Shown in pieces: positions 1 through 8,036 of a stretch of 13,652 nucleotides of DNA. A program made the position numbers and the translations under genes. Source of the DNA: Thalassiosira profunda (lineage: Eukaryota; Bacillariophyta; Thalassiosirophyceae; Thalassiosirales; Thalassiosiraceae); contig JALLAP010001257.1 in NCBI GenBank assembly GCA_036939355.1, forward strand, positions 1 through 13,652, written 5' to 3'. The notes beneath the pieces were generated by a model, which did not search any database, was not told the origin of the DNA, and was given only the letters and a program-made list of their open reading frames with translations. Position 1 is the stretch's first letter. The number at the start of each line of letters is the position of its first letter.

Positions 1-3000
1 TACTTCTTCAGCGTGCTGATGAGGAACTGCAAATGAATCTCGTACGTGTTGGCCTGGGCGCGGATGTGCATCAGCTTCGCCTTCAGCTCGACGCAGATGT
101 TCTCGACCACCCCATCGGAGGCGGTTCGCAATGCGAGGAATTGGTACGTGGTGCCCTCGGAGCGGCGGAGGTCTCGCAGGGCGCGCTCCACCTGGGCGCG
201 GCAGCGGACGATGGTCAAGAAGGATGCCGCGAGGTAAGGAGGGAAGGGCGCCGACTCTTCGGCCTTCCTCGCTTTCGGGTCGTCCGGTGGATTCTCAATG
301 AGGCCAAGCCGTGCACACGATGCCACGTTTCGCTTGACGCTTTCGAGGAACACTTCAAACATCTCGCGCTCCAGGGCGGAGATGACTGAGGAAAGATTGG
401 ACTCGAGTGTCTCAGTCTGTTCATTGGTCAGGAAGGAGACTTCCCTCACGACGTCCGCAATGGCCGTGTTCAGGGCATCGGCACATTCCGCCACCACGCG
501 TAGCCGTGCAGCATCGCTCCTATCCCTCACGTAACTCGACAGGCCTTCACAGCACTTTTGGGACACCAAAAGGCATCCCTTCTCGATCTCCTTGCAGCAT
601 TCCTCCGACCGCGTAAGGTCGTCGGAAAGTTTCTGAACGCACTGCAGCAGGGCATCCCCGTCGAAGACGCCGCTCCCAGACGCGCTGATGGAGCATTTGC
701 GAGCACACGCATCGAAGGAATAGATGCACACGCGCTGCTCAATCATCACCAGGGCATTGTTGGTCAATTCAGAGCACTTCTCGAGGGGAGACACGTAGGT
801 AACCTTCGTTCCCTCGGCATCGTCGCCTAGCGAGCGAATCGCATCCTCGATGGCTTCGGAAAGTTCGGCGAGGTCCAACGCGCACTTGGAGGTTTGTGTG
901 GGGGGCAGGGGCGACTTGAGGATGGCCCGGAGGCGATCTGCCGAGCTCCTCCCAAATGTGGCGACAAGCTTGTGCTCGGAGCCTTGGTTGGCGCATCCAA
1001 GAGAGCAGTAAGCGACGTGCTCCACGAGACGCCTCAATGCTGGGCTGACGATGGACTTGAAGACATCGTGCGCGCTCGTATTGGTATCCTTGTCCCTCGC
1101 ATCATCGCTCAAGCTGCTGGAGGTGCTAGATGTCAGGAGGGCCATTTTCTTCCTTCGATGTCTTGCCATGCGTCTCTTCTCGGCCTCTTGCGTAGCGAGC
1201 CCGATCTGAAGCAGCCGGGGCAGCCAGTTCTTGGCAAGAGCGACGGCGCGAAGTGTGGCGTCTGCCCTTGCCTCGAGAACCTCGAACTTCCACCGCTTGT
1301 CCCGGGTGCGTTGGGAGGAAGAGTTCTCTCCTTCGGAATCGACTCCGGAGGAGCTGTTTCGTGACGGGGTGGCGGCACCATCTGGCCCCTCTCCCCGGAA
1401 TGCACGATCGGCAGTGGCTTCGGTGCTGGAAATGGTCTTGTCCACAAGCGATCGAAAGTGGGTGGTCTGCAGAAAGAGGCAGGCCAGCGCTGGCGGGTAA
1501 TCCCGGACGCAAATTACCTGTCGATCGATCGTGAAGGTGCCTGGCTTCATTCCGCTGTTTGCGTTTCTAGACGATCGGGGCGTGGCGCCGCCCTTCGCGT
1601 CTTCTTCCTCCAACAGCTCGATCAACTCCCCCAGATCCCTGATGGCGTCGATCAGGCTCTCGGGGGACGACGTCTCATCGGCCAAGATTAACTCGAGGTC
1701 TGATCTCGCGTCTTGCGCCGCCTCGCCTGCCTTATCCCGAACATACTGCAACAAATCAACGTCGCAGTGGTTCTGGTCAATGACCAGCACTTTGCGATAG
1801 GCCTTGACCACGGACGAGAAGTTGGCATTCTCGATGTGCTGCCGCATGAGGCTGGGCACTTGAAGCAGCGGTGCCACCCGCTGCAGCACCGCGAGCGCCG
1901 ACTGGACCTTACGCACCTCGTTGGTGTTGTCCAGCAGGGGCTTGAAGCTCTTTCGCGCCTGGTCCGAGCAGGATTGGGCCAAGCCATCCAGCGTGCCAAA
2001 TCGACGATTCAGCTTTTCCAGTCCGTGGTCGCTGGAGGAGTTGTCGCTTTGTTCCGAAAAGATGTCAATGCCTTCAGAGCATTTGATGAACAAGGCGAAG
2101 TTATCCCGCACCAGGTTCTGCAACCTTTCCACCTGGTTGTCCGTTTTCCGGCTGAGCCGAGACGTGCTCTCGTCCAGCTCCTGGTAGGTGGCGTTCCGGT
2201 GCACCAGGGTTAGAAACAGCATCGGGTCGAATTCCGGGTGGGTCGGTAGGACGGAGGGCCAGTCTTTTCCGTCGCCCCCCTCTTTCTCCTCCATGATCTT
2301 CAGCAGCGCCTGGCGCTGCCCGTCTAAGAAGCTGACACTTTCTGAATCCGGACCAACCTGCGCTAGCTCGGCCTCGATCTCCTGTTCGATTTCCTCCAGC
2401 GTCAGGTTGATGTAATACTCCCGATTGTTTTCAATGTCCTGCAAGCTGAATTGTCCTTTCGCAATGCCGAGAGGGTCGCGTCCAAGGAGGCGTCGCTTTT
2501 CTTCGTCCGCCTTTTGTCGCTCGGCTCTGGCCTTTTCACGCTGAGGTTTGGGTGGACATAGGAGTTGCGTCAGTACAGCAAATCATTGAGCGTTATTGGT
2601 TGCAAAACAAGCACAAGACATGAATCTCACCTCTTCCTCCAAGAAAAGAGCCCCCGATGCCCTCTCCTTCTCCGCCGCCATCTGGGTCTGTGCCCACCTC
2701 GTGGGATTCCCGCCCACTGGACCAGCGCTCATTCCCCCTCCCAAGGGGTCGCTCTGACTTGAAGATTTCTTCTTCTTCTTGGGCTGCGACACGACCGCCG
2801 CCTTGTCGGGCGAGCCCTTCTTCCCAAACATTCCCACGACATCGTCGTCCTCTTCCTCCTCTTCTCCTTCGCCGTCGTCATCCGAACCATCAAAGGAGGG
2901 CATGGCCCTTTCCCCTCCTCCTCCTCCTCCTCCTCCTCCTCCTCCTCCTCCTCTTCCTCCGACCGCTGTGGTCATATCCCCTCCCCCAAATCCACTCCCC

Positions 3001-3701
3001 GTTCCCCCGCCGTCCGCGGCCGCCAAGTTCTCCTTGATGGCCCTCCGGACGTCCGGGCCGGCGTTCTCCCCCAGCCACGTCTCGAACTCTGCCTGGCTGC
3101 TGGGGTCCGGCAGAAAGTCCTTCATCTTGAGCGGTTTGGGGGTCTCGTAGTCGGTATCCGTATGACGTGCCAACAACAGCGCCAATAGATGGCACGCATC
3201 GTCCTTCGATCCTCCCCGCGCTCCACTCTCGTTGTCCCCCTTGCCAATGTGAATGTCGTAGCGGACGGTGCGCAATTGAGGCACGTTCAGTGCGCAAAAG
3301 GCCGCTGCAAAGCCATTGAGCTCTCCCAGGAGGTTGTTGGCATTCGTGGACGTCGCCTCGAACTCCAGGCACAAATACCGCAGCAGCGAGATGGTGGGAC
3401 GCGCACTCCTCTTCAGCGAATCTTTGTGATCCGAGCTGGGAGAACCCGCCGCCCGCAGCAGGCCCACCAAATCCATGTTCTCCAGCTCCTCGTCTTCCAT
3501 GGCCGTGGGACTCTCGCTCCCCAGCAACAGCAGCGAGAAGTCGTCGTCGTAGAATTCGGGGGGCGGCTTGGCCGTCACATAGTTGCGAAACTTGTTGAGC
3601 CGGCGCAAGCGGTCCTTGTGCTTGAGGGAGGCCTTGTGGGGGTCGAGATTTTTGAGGAGAACCTTGATCTCGATCGAGGAGCGGTCGGCGTCGGCGGCCA
3701 T
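1..3701 (-). CDS. SEC5: SEC5/EXOC2-like exocyst subunit (partial, C-terminus beyond the left edge)
   Basis: Two exons, 3701-2631 (357 codons) and 2540-1 (846 codons plus 2 nt), joined in phase 0. Exon 2 stays open to the window edge, so the product exceeds 1203 residues; human EXOC2 has 924. SEC5 is a rod-like subunit of the exocyst, which tethers secretory vesicles to the plasma membrane. Identification is by recalled family sequence. A DPLGI...FSLQDIE segment (about 379-393) matches the PLGI...FSQKDLE region of animal SEC5. It is followed by an FDPMLFLTLVH-type helix (about 461-470), and by EVRKVQSALAVLQR (566-578), which matches the conserved LNVLQRFKFLFNLP region. Exon 1 holds a helical, Leu-rich N-terminal region (1 to about 215), a 13-Gly run (251-263), an acidic Asp/Glu tract and a PKKKKK patch. 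I see no sign of the N-terminal TIG/IPT fold of animal SEC5. Start: ATG at 3701 in AAGATGG context. Family assignment fairly sure; N-terminal function unknown. Confidence 0.8.
2541..2630 (-). other. Intron 1 of the SEC5-like gene
   Basis: 90 bp. On the minus strand the donor is GTGAGA after ...GAGGAAGAG and the acceptor is ACCTCAG before CGTGAAAAG. A GTACTGACG segment upstream of the acceptor could be the branch site. Without splicing, exon 1 stops about 45 bp later at 2583. With splicing, phase 0 is kept and the downstream frame is open for 846 codons. Confidence 0.85.
2914..2952 (-). repeat. (CCT)13 microsatellite encoding poly-glycine
   Basis: Thirteen uninterrupted CCT units on the plus strand read as GGA codons on the minus strand, giving a 13-Gly run inside SEC5 exon 1. 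Being in frame, length changes by whole units would alter only the flexible linker between the N-terminal region and the SEC5 core. Confidence 0.95.
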
Positions 3702-4185
3702 CTTGGATTGTAGAGAGATCTTTGCAAAGGAGGGTCGATCGAGGTGCACTTTCCACCGCGATGTGAGATATCTTGCAAATAAAGGCAATGGGAGGTTACT
3801 ACTGCCGGCACTCGGGCTCCACCTCTTCACCCGAGTCTGCGCGGGCGTTCAGGAGGTGAAAGAGTGCGGTGGTTGGAGCACGGCCCGCCCCGCGTGGCCT
3901 ATCTACGAGCAGCACGCCCTTCAACTTGTCTGGTGCTGGTGCTGTGTGCTGTGGCTCTCTGGGCTGGGGACGGGGAGGCGTGACCCCTCACGTGAAATGT
4001 ATCCAAAGGTAACCACCTAACTACCTGCCCATGCGTGACCATGCGTGATTGCCACCTCCGACCTCCCCCAGCTCCGCCCCTCCACTCTCACTCCACACCT
4101 CGCCCTCCCCCCTTCCTCGTCGTCGGCCTGCCCTCCACCCTCCCTCCCGTCGTGCTCTGCAGCCTCATTAGTAGGCCGTTGCGCC
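3702..4185. promoter_or_regulatory. Divergent promoter region between SEC5 and the XRCC2-like gene
   Basis: 484 bp between two divergent start codons (3701 minus, 4186 plus), so it must hold both promoters and both 5' leaders. No TATA-like box is obvious. From about 4055 to 4160 the plus strand is strongly C/T-rich, which may be an initiator or leader tract for the plus-strand gene. A 10-bp tandem repeat (4029-4048) carries two upstream ATGs. No convincing gene is present. Confidence 0.6.
4029..4048 (+). repeat. Tandem 10-bp repeat CCATGCGTGA x2 with upstream ATGs
   Basis: Two adjacent perfect copies. The ATG at 4031 opens a five-codon uORF ending at 4048. The ATG at 4041 opens a longer frame that runs past the XRCC2-like start codon to 4247. 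If transcription begins upstream of 4029, these would be expected to lower translation of the main ORF; if it begins in the downstream C/T-rich tract, they are irrelevant. Confidence 0.6.
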
Positions 4186-6113
4186 ATGGCGTTTCATCCC
4201 GCCGCGGGGAGGGCTGTTCGGGAGGAGGGGGTTGCTGGCGGAGGTGAGCAGCGTCCCGACGACAAAAATGACGAAGTGTTGTCGGATTTCAGCTCGGACC
4301 TGGACGACCCCTACCATGAAACGGCGGCGGAATGGTATCACCGCTCCGCCCGGCGGCGCGCCCGGCGGCTGGCCGGGATTAGCAGCAGCAGCAGCAGCTC
4401 GGAGGCCTCGCTGGGGGAGAGCGCCGACTCGGAGGGAGACGGCGATGCTCCTGGAGAGAGCGGGGAGGAAGGGAAGAGGATGAGGGAGATGGAAAAGGCG
4501 GTGCGATCGGCAAAGCGGCCGCTGGAGAAATGGCTGACGTCGTATCCCCTCGTAGCGGCGCGGTGCTGCCTCGGGGCGGTGCCTTCTACAATCACTGATG
4601 AATCAAGCAATCAACACATCGGCCAACACAACAATTACAATGCTCCGCCCCTCTCGACGAGGGAGCAAGAAGGAAAGCGGCTGCGCCGCATCTTTCGAAG
4701 GCTGCGCCGCAAGCAAAAGGAATACCAGGCCAAATTTGTGGACACGACGAGTGCATCGCAACAACAAGCAAACGGTGCCTACTATCAAAACTCCAATGCA
4801 CTGTCGGTGGATCAGATGGCGGCCATCAATCGGGACTGTGCGGAAACGGAGAAGGATCGGATGGCCATGAACGCCCTCCTGCCAATGGGGACGGGGATAT
4901 CGTTCCTTGATGCAGTTCTAGGGAGGGAATCGCTCTCGCAATCCAAATCGGCGGGGGAGAACGCCAAGGAGCAGAAGACGGTGTCTCGCTTGGTATTGGA
5001 GATGGTAAGTGGGGCTACGAATATGGGATGTGTGACGCAACCTTGCATTGCTAAACCGTTGTTGTGCAGAATGGGCCCGCGCGGTCGGGGATGACCTCCA
5101 TCTTGCTCGCCACCGCTGCAAGATATGTGGCGAGCACGTGCAGCATTTTCTTGGGAGATGACTGGCCAATGGAGGGCCGTGGCGGGACCGCCACTCCAGC
5201 TGCAAATGGTTCCCCAGAATCGAATGCCAGGCCGGCGAAACGGCGCCGAAAGGACGCCTCTGCAACAACTCGTGTCGCTGAACCTCGGGTCGTTATGTTG
5301 GATCTCGAGAAAGGAGTGCATGCTGCCAAGCTCGTATTAGCAGTGCGCGAGGCTGTGCTTCGTCGATGGGAGGAGACGGGGCCAGCGAGGCAATGGAGAA
5401 AAGAGCAGCGAAAGCAGTGGTCACAGAACGGAGCAGAGGCAATGGAGAGCGAGGTGCCAAACGAGGTCGAGGATGAATTCCCGTTGCACGAACGTCGTCA
5501 AATCGAGCTGGCGATTGCTTCCTGCTTGGGGCGCATACACGTTGTGCAGCCGAAGGATTTCACCTACCTCAGCCTCGTTGCGACAGTGGAGATGCTGAGA
5601 CACACCTTGGACGAGGAGAGTGCACTCAAACATCATGTGAAGACTGAAGCAAAGGGTTCGTTTGACAACGGCAAACATCAACAATCGCCCACGCTGATTT
5701 TGATCGATTCTCTCACGACACTGGACGCGTCGACACGCTTCCAAGAGAGCCTCACTGCAACAACTTCTTCGGGGAGCAATCGCAGCTCGGGAAGCAGTGG
5801 GCTCTCGGACAGGAACGTGTTCTATCGACAGCTGATGCGGCTGAGAGACGAGCACGAAGTTGTGATTATCGGTGCTTCGAGATCCGCGCCGAGCACCGGC
5901 AAACACAAAGAATCCTCGAGGGGTGCAGGTGGACCGCGGGGCAGCATCTGGGACAAAATGGTCTCGCATCGCGTTTCGCTGCATCATGTTGCAGAAGGAA
6001 CGGCCGAAGACCAGGCGGGCTACGACTTCGTGGCGATCACGAACGCGAGTGGCAACAACGATGGACCCAACGTGTTTCCCTATGCTGTGAGAGCCGGGGG
6101 GATCGCATGTTGA
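4186..6113 (+). CDS. XRCC2: XRCC2-like RAD51 paralog
   Basis: Exons 4186-5004 and 5070-6113 join in phase 0 to give 620 residues; human XRCC2 has 280. RAD51 paralogs assist RAD51 filament formation in homologous recombination repair in the nucleus. The core begins with GTGISFLDAVLG (235-246), then a Walker A-like loop GPARSGMT (275-282). Next comes RVVMLDLEKGVHAAKL (about 346-361), like the LFIDTDYHFDMLRL segment of XRCC2, then CLGRIHVVQ (about 425-433), like CLGRFFLVY. Walker B is LILIDSL (482-488), and the C-terminus is short and Cys-ended. The Walker A lysine is methionine. The first 230 residues are an extension with an (AGC)6-encoded Ser run, an acidic stretch and a basic KRLRRIFRRLRRKQK helix (164-178). 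A PAKRRRK motif (about 329-335) looks like a nuclear localisation signal. Start: first in-frame ATG, in GCGCCATGG context. A more divergent RAD51 paralog remains possible. Confidence 0.83.
4381..4398 (+). repeat. (AGC)6 trinucleotide repeat encoding poly-serine
   Basis: Six perfect AGC codons in the N-terminal extension of the XRCC2-like protein, followed by TCG to give seven serines and then an acidic Ser/Glu/Gly stretch. In-frame low-complexity sequence, likely disordered. Confidence 0.9.
5005..5069 (+). other. Intron 1 of the XRCC2-like gene
   Basis: 65 bp, donor GTAAGT, acceptor TTGTGCAG, with a TTGCTAAAC branch-like element about 20 nt upstream of the acceptor. Splicing joins ...LVLEM to NGPARSGMTS in phase 0, exactly where RAD51-family proteins run from a beta strand into the Walker A loop. 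This strongly supports the junction. Confidence 0.92.
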
Positions 6114-6268
6114 ACCAAGTTTTGCAGCACGTTCTGCTAGCAGTTACTTTGTAATGTCTCGAGGTCAGATCTGCAACATCCGCTGTGGCTGCTCAACCTA
6201 CAATCCTAAAATCTAGCTTTGCGATACATCCACTCTGTGCATTGGAGCGCTGTGCAAGTCACTGGCAG

Positions 6269-6697
6269 CTACTGAACGGTAAACAGAGTTAGCGCAAGGA
6301 TGCCAAACAGGACAGCGAAGAGAGTGACCGGATCCACATCAACCTCGTGGACGTTCACCGGGAGCCAAGCTTTCTGAGCCCGCAATTCGAGGTCGTGGAG
6401 CTTGTCGTGGTCCACATCGATGAGGTGATGGTGGAAGCTGTGAGCCGGATCGATCTTGTCGTCAGCAAATCCCGGACCCTGCTCGACGTGAAATGAGCTA
6501 TGTTTGGGGTCGTGCTCTTCCTTCTTGACGAGGTCTCGCTCCAGTTCCGTAGGCTCGTCGCGGTAGAGGTGGCCGCCTCCGCCAGCGATGCTCGACATAC
6601 GAAGAGCAACGCTTGTCTGCGTTCGTGCAGCGGGGACGAACGAGTGGGCAACTTGGACACCCAGAAGCAGGAGGAGGAAGAATAGAATCTTCAACAT
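6269..6697 (-). CDS. Small predicted plastid-targeted membrane protein, unknown function
   Basis: 142 residues, one exon, not recognised as a known family. Residues 1-19 form a typical signal peptide (LKILFFLLLLLG core, cleavage expected after VAHS). The mature part would start FVPAARTQTSVALRMSS: Phe at +1, with Ser/Thr/Arg and no acidic residue. That is the bipartite presequence of stroma-targeted proteins in algae with red-type secondary plastids. The middle is hydrophilic, His/Asp-rich (HSFHHHLIDVDHDKLHD), and a single hydrophobic helix (about 122-140, VTLFAVLFGILALTLF) ends the protein. I infer a small single-pass plastid, perhaps thylakoid, protein. The frame is open upstream to an ATG at 6970 inside the proteasome gene; I chose 6697 because it places the signal peptide at the N-terminus. 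It converges with the XRCC2-like gene, whose stop is 155 bp away. Confidence 0.75.
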   Translation of the reverse strand: MLKILFFLLLLLGVQVAHSFVPAARTQTSVALRMSSIAGGGGHLYRDEPTELERDLVKKEEHDPKHSSFHVEQGPGFADDKIDPAHSFHHHLIDVDHDKLHDLELRAQKAWLPVNVHEVDVDPVTLFAVLFGILALTLFTVQ

Positions 6698-6711
6698 CGT
6701 GGTGACTACTA

Positions 6712-6717
6712 CACGTG
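6712..6717. promoter_or_regulatory. G-box-like CACGTG just upstream of the plastid-protein start
   Basis: A perfect CACGTG palindrome lies 14 bp upstream of the ATG at 6697. G-boxes bind bHLH/bZIP factors and are common at light-regulated genes in plants. The position is very close to the start codon, so it is either in a short leader or a chance hexamer. Confidence 0.25.
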
Positions 6718-6923
6718 AAAATGAACTGTTGGTGCCGACGCTGCGCTTCTCTGTTTTATGAGCACTTTGCCGTCGAGCGAGGTTGTGAGAGGTGCTTCTC
6801 TTCTGAATGCATCGTTGACAGATGAGAAGCCCAATCTTTGGGGCTTCTTGCGTTGCCCTACCTACACATCTATCTACGTACCACCTACCCTGCCTGGCAC
6901 CCAAATGGTTGTCTCCGGTTGTC

Positions 6924-7907
6924 TCAGCGGATGGAGGCGAGGTCCTCGCTGAAGACTTTCCTCCACCCATCCGCCTTGATCAGGTAGACTCCAATGTATC
7001 CACCAGACATGGCATCACGCATTGTCGCGTGGCGAATGGCCTTGATCCCGAGAGAAATGGCCTCCTCCTCCGACATGTCGAACCGCCGTTCTTCGGTGTC
7101 AAGAATACCTAGTGCAAAGGTGCTCCCCGATCCTACCGCAAACATGTCTCCTTCGATTCGAACGCCAGTATTGTCAACGTAGTAGATGCCAAAACCGTCG
7201 CGCGGATGGTATCCCATGATCATCGTCCCAACGCTCAAGTCCAAGCCCCGGTACTGGTAGAGGATGTTTGATATGAGGCGCGATGCCCTCGCCACGCTGA
7301 TCCCGCGACCTTCGTGAAGCAGTTCGTGCATCTTCGCCTCGGACCGCAAGAATCGGATCCAGTAGCTGCAATCCGCAGCACCGCCTGCCATCGTTCCCAG
7401 AATGTTTCTGCTTACTGGAAGGACTTTCTGCGTGGTCTTCGACCCGACGAAGTTGCCAATGCTCGCACGAGAATCGACGGCGGCCACGATGCCTCCTTGG
7501 AACACAAACGAAATTGTTGTCGTCCCATGCGCAAATTCGATGGGAGGAGTTGTCGGGGGCTCGAGCGCTTCCTCGTACTGTTCGATCTCGCCACCTCGCA
7601 TCATTAATGCTGATTGTGAGGTAGATGGCGCTGGATAATCGATGCTGGGGTGCCCAACAAATCTCTTGAGAGAGCGCGCTGCGTTTGCAACCCCGGAAAT
7701 GCGCGTCGCAGCATTTGCCTGGACTTGCAAGAGACACACAGCGAAGAAGAATGCTGACATGGCCATCGCGCCTGCTCCAACAACTCGCTGCCGAGGGCCG
7801 CCTCTCCGGGCCATGTTTGCAGCGGAATGAAATGAGCGGCGTGGTGGAGTGCGCCCCTTTGCAATAGGCCCGCGTGCGTTTGCTCCGTAGGGTGTGTTCC
7901 TCCTCAT
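6924..7907 (-). CDS. PSMB5: 20S proteasome subunit beta type-5 (chymotrypsin-like)
   Basis: Single exon, 327 residues from the first in-frame ATG (7907) or 296 from the ATG at 7814, which has the better context (AACATGG). Beta-5 is the catalytic subunit for cleavage after hydrophobic residues in the 20S core. The precursor is processed at HG|TTT, exposing the nucleophile Thr1 (residue 129 of the long form). The mature 199 residues match beta-5 closely: Asp17 in VDSRA, Lys33, Met45 in LGTMAGGAADC (the S1-pocket residue typical of beta-5), SVGTMIMG, GSGS and RDAMSGG. The prosegment is odd: 97-128 residues against 59 in human and about 75 in yeast, with a hydrophobic stretch AMAMSAFFFAVCLL followed by QVQANA, resembling a signal peptide. 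Its reading frame is open upstream into the exoribonuclease gene's last intron. Family assignment very sure; start and location open. Confidence 0.96.
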   Translation of the reverse strand: MRRNTPYGANARGPIAKGRTPPRRSFHSAANMARRGGPRQRVVGAGAMAMSAFFFAVCLLQVQANAATRISGVANAARSLKRFVGHPSIDYPAPSTSQSALMMRGGEIEQYEEALEPPTTPPIEFAHGTTTISFVFQGGIVAAVDSRASIGNFVGSKTTQKVLPVSRNILGTMAGGAADCSYWIRFLRSEAKMHELLHEGRGISVARASRLISNILYQYRGLDLSVGTMIMGYHPRDGFGIYYVDNTGVRIEGDMFAVGSGSTFALGILDTEERRFDMSEEEAISLGIKAIRHATMRDAMSGGYIGVYLIKADGWRKVFSEDLASIR

Positions 7908-7942
7908 TGCTGGCAGGGTGGCAAACCCACGGCTGGATCCGG

Positions 7943-8036
7943 CTGTGAGATAAACGAAGTGCGTTGCGAGAAGCAGCTGTTAGTGCTGTTCAATCGATTG
8001 ATGAGACAAAAGAAGAGCGCATGCAACGAAACTCAC
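7943..8036 (-). other. Probable last intron of the XRN1-like gene
   Basis: 94 bp. The minus-strand donor GTGAGT follows ...ATGTCCGCAG, a CACTAAC branch-like motif sits about 37 nt before the acceptor, and the acceptor is TTTATCTCACAG. A second AG at 7933-7934 (ATCCAG) could be used instead. If the intron is retained, translation stops at 7990. Donor and branch site look good; which acceptor is used is unresolved and decides how the exoribonuclease ends. Confidence 0.6.

Noticed and set aside
1512..1517. Possible splice donor CAG|GTAATT in SEC5 exon 2
   Set aside because: The frame stays open through it, and the sequence just after it still resembles the corresponding SEC5 region, so no intron is needed.
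1713..2213. Plus-strand open frames of 150-170 codons over the left 2.2 kb (also 894-1364)
   Set aside because: They are antisense to SEC5 exon 2, whose minus-strand frame is open without interruption for 846 codons and carries the family match.
2890..3756. A 288-codon minus-strand frame ending in a long arginine run
   Set aside because: It is a shifted reading of SEC5 exon 1; the Arg run is the (AGG)n microsatellite in another frame. The frame I chose has an ATG in good context and continues by splicing into SEC5-like sequence.
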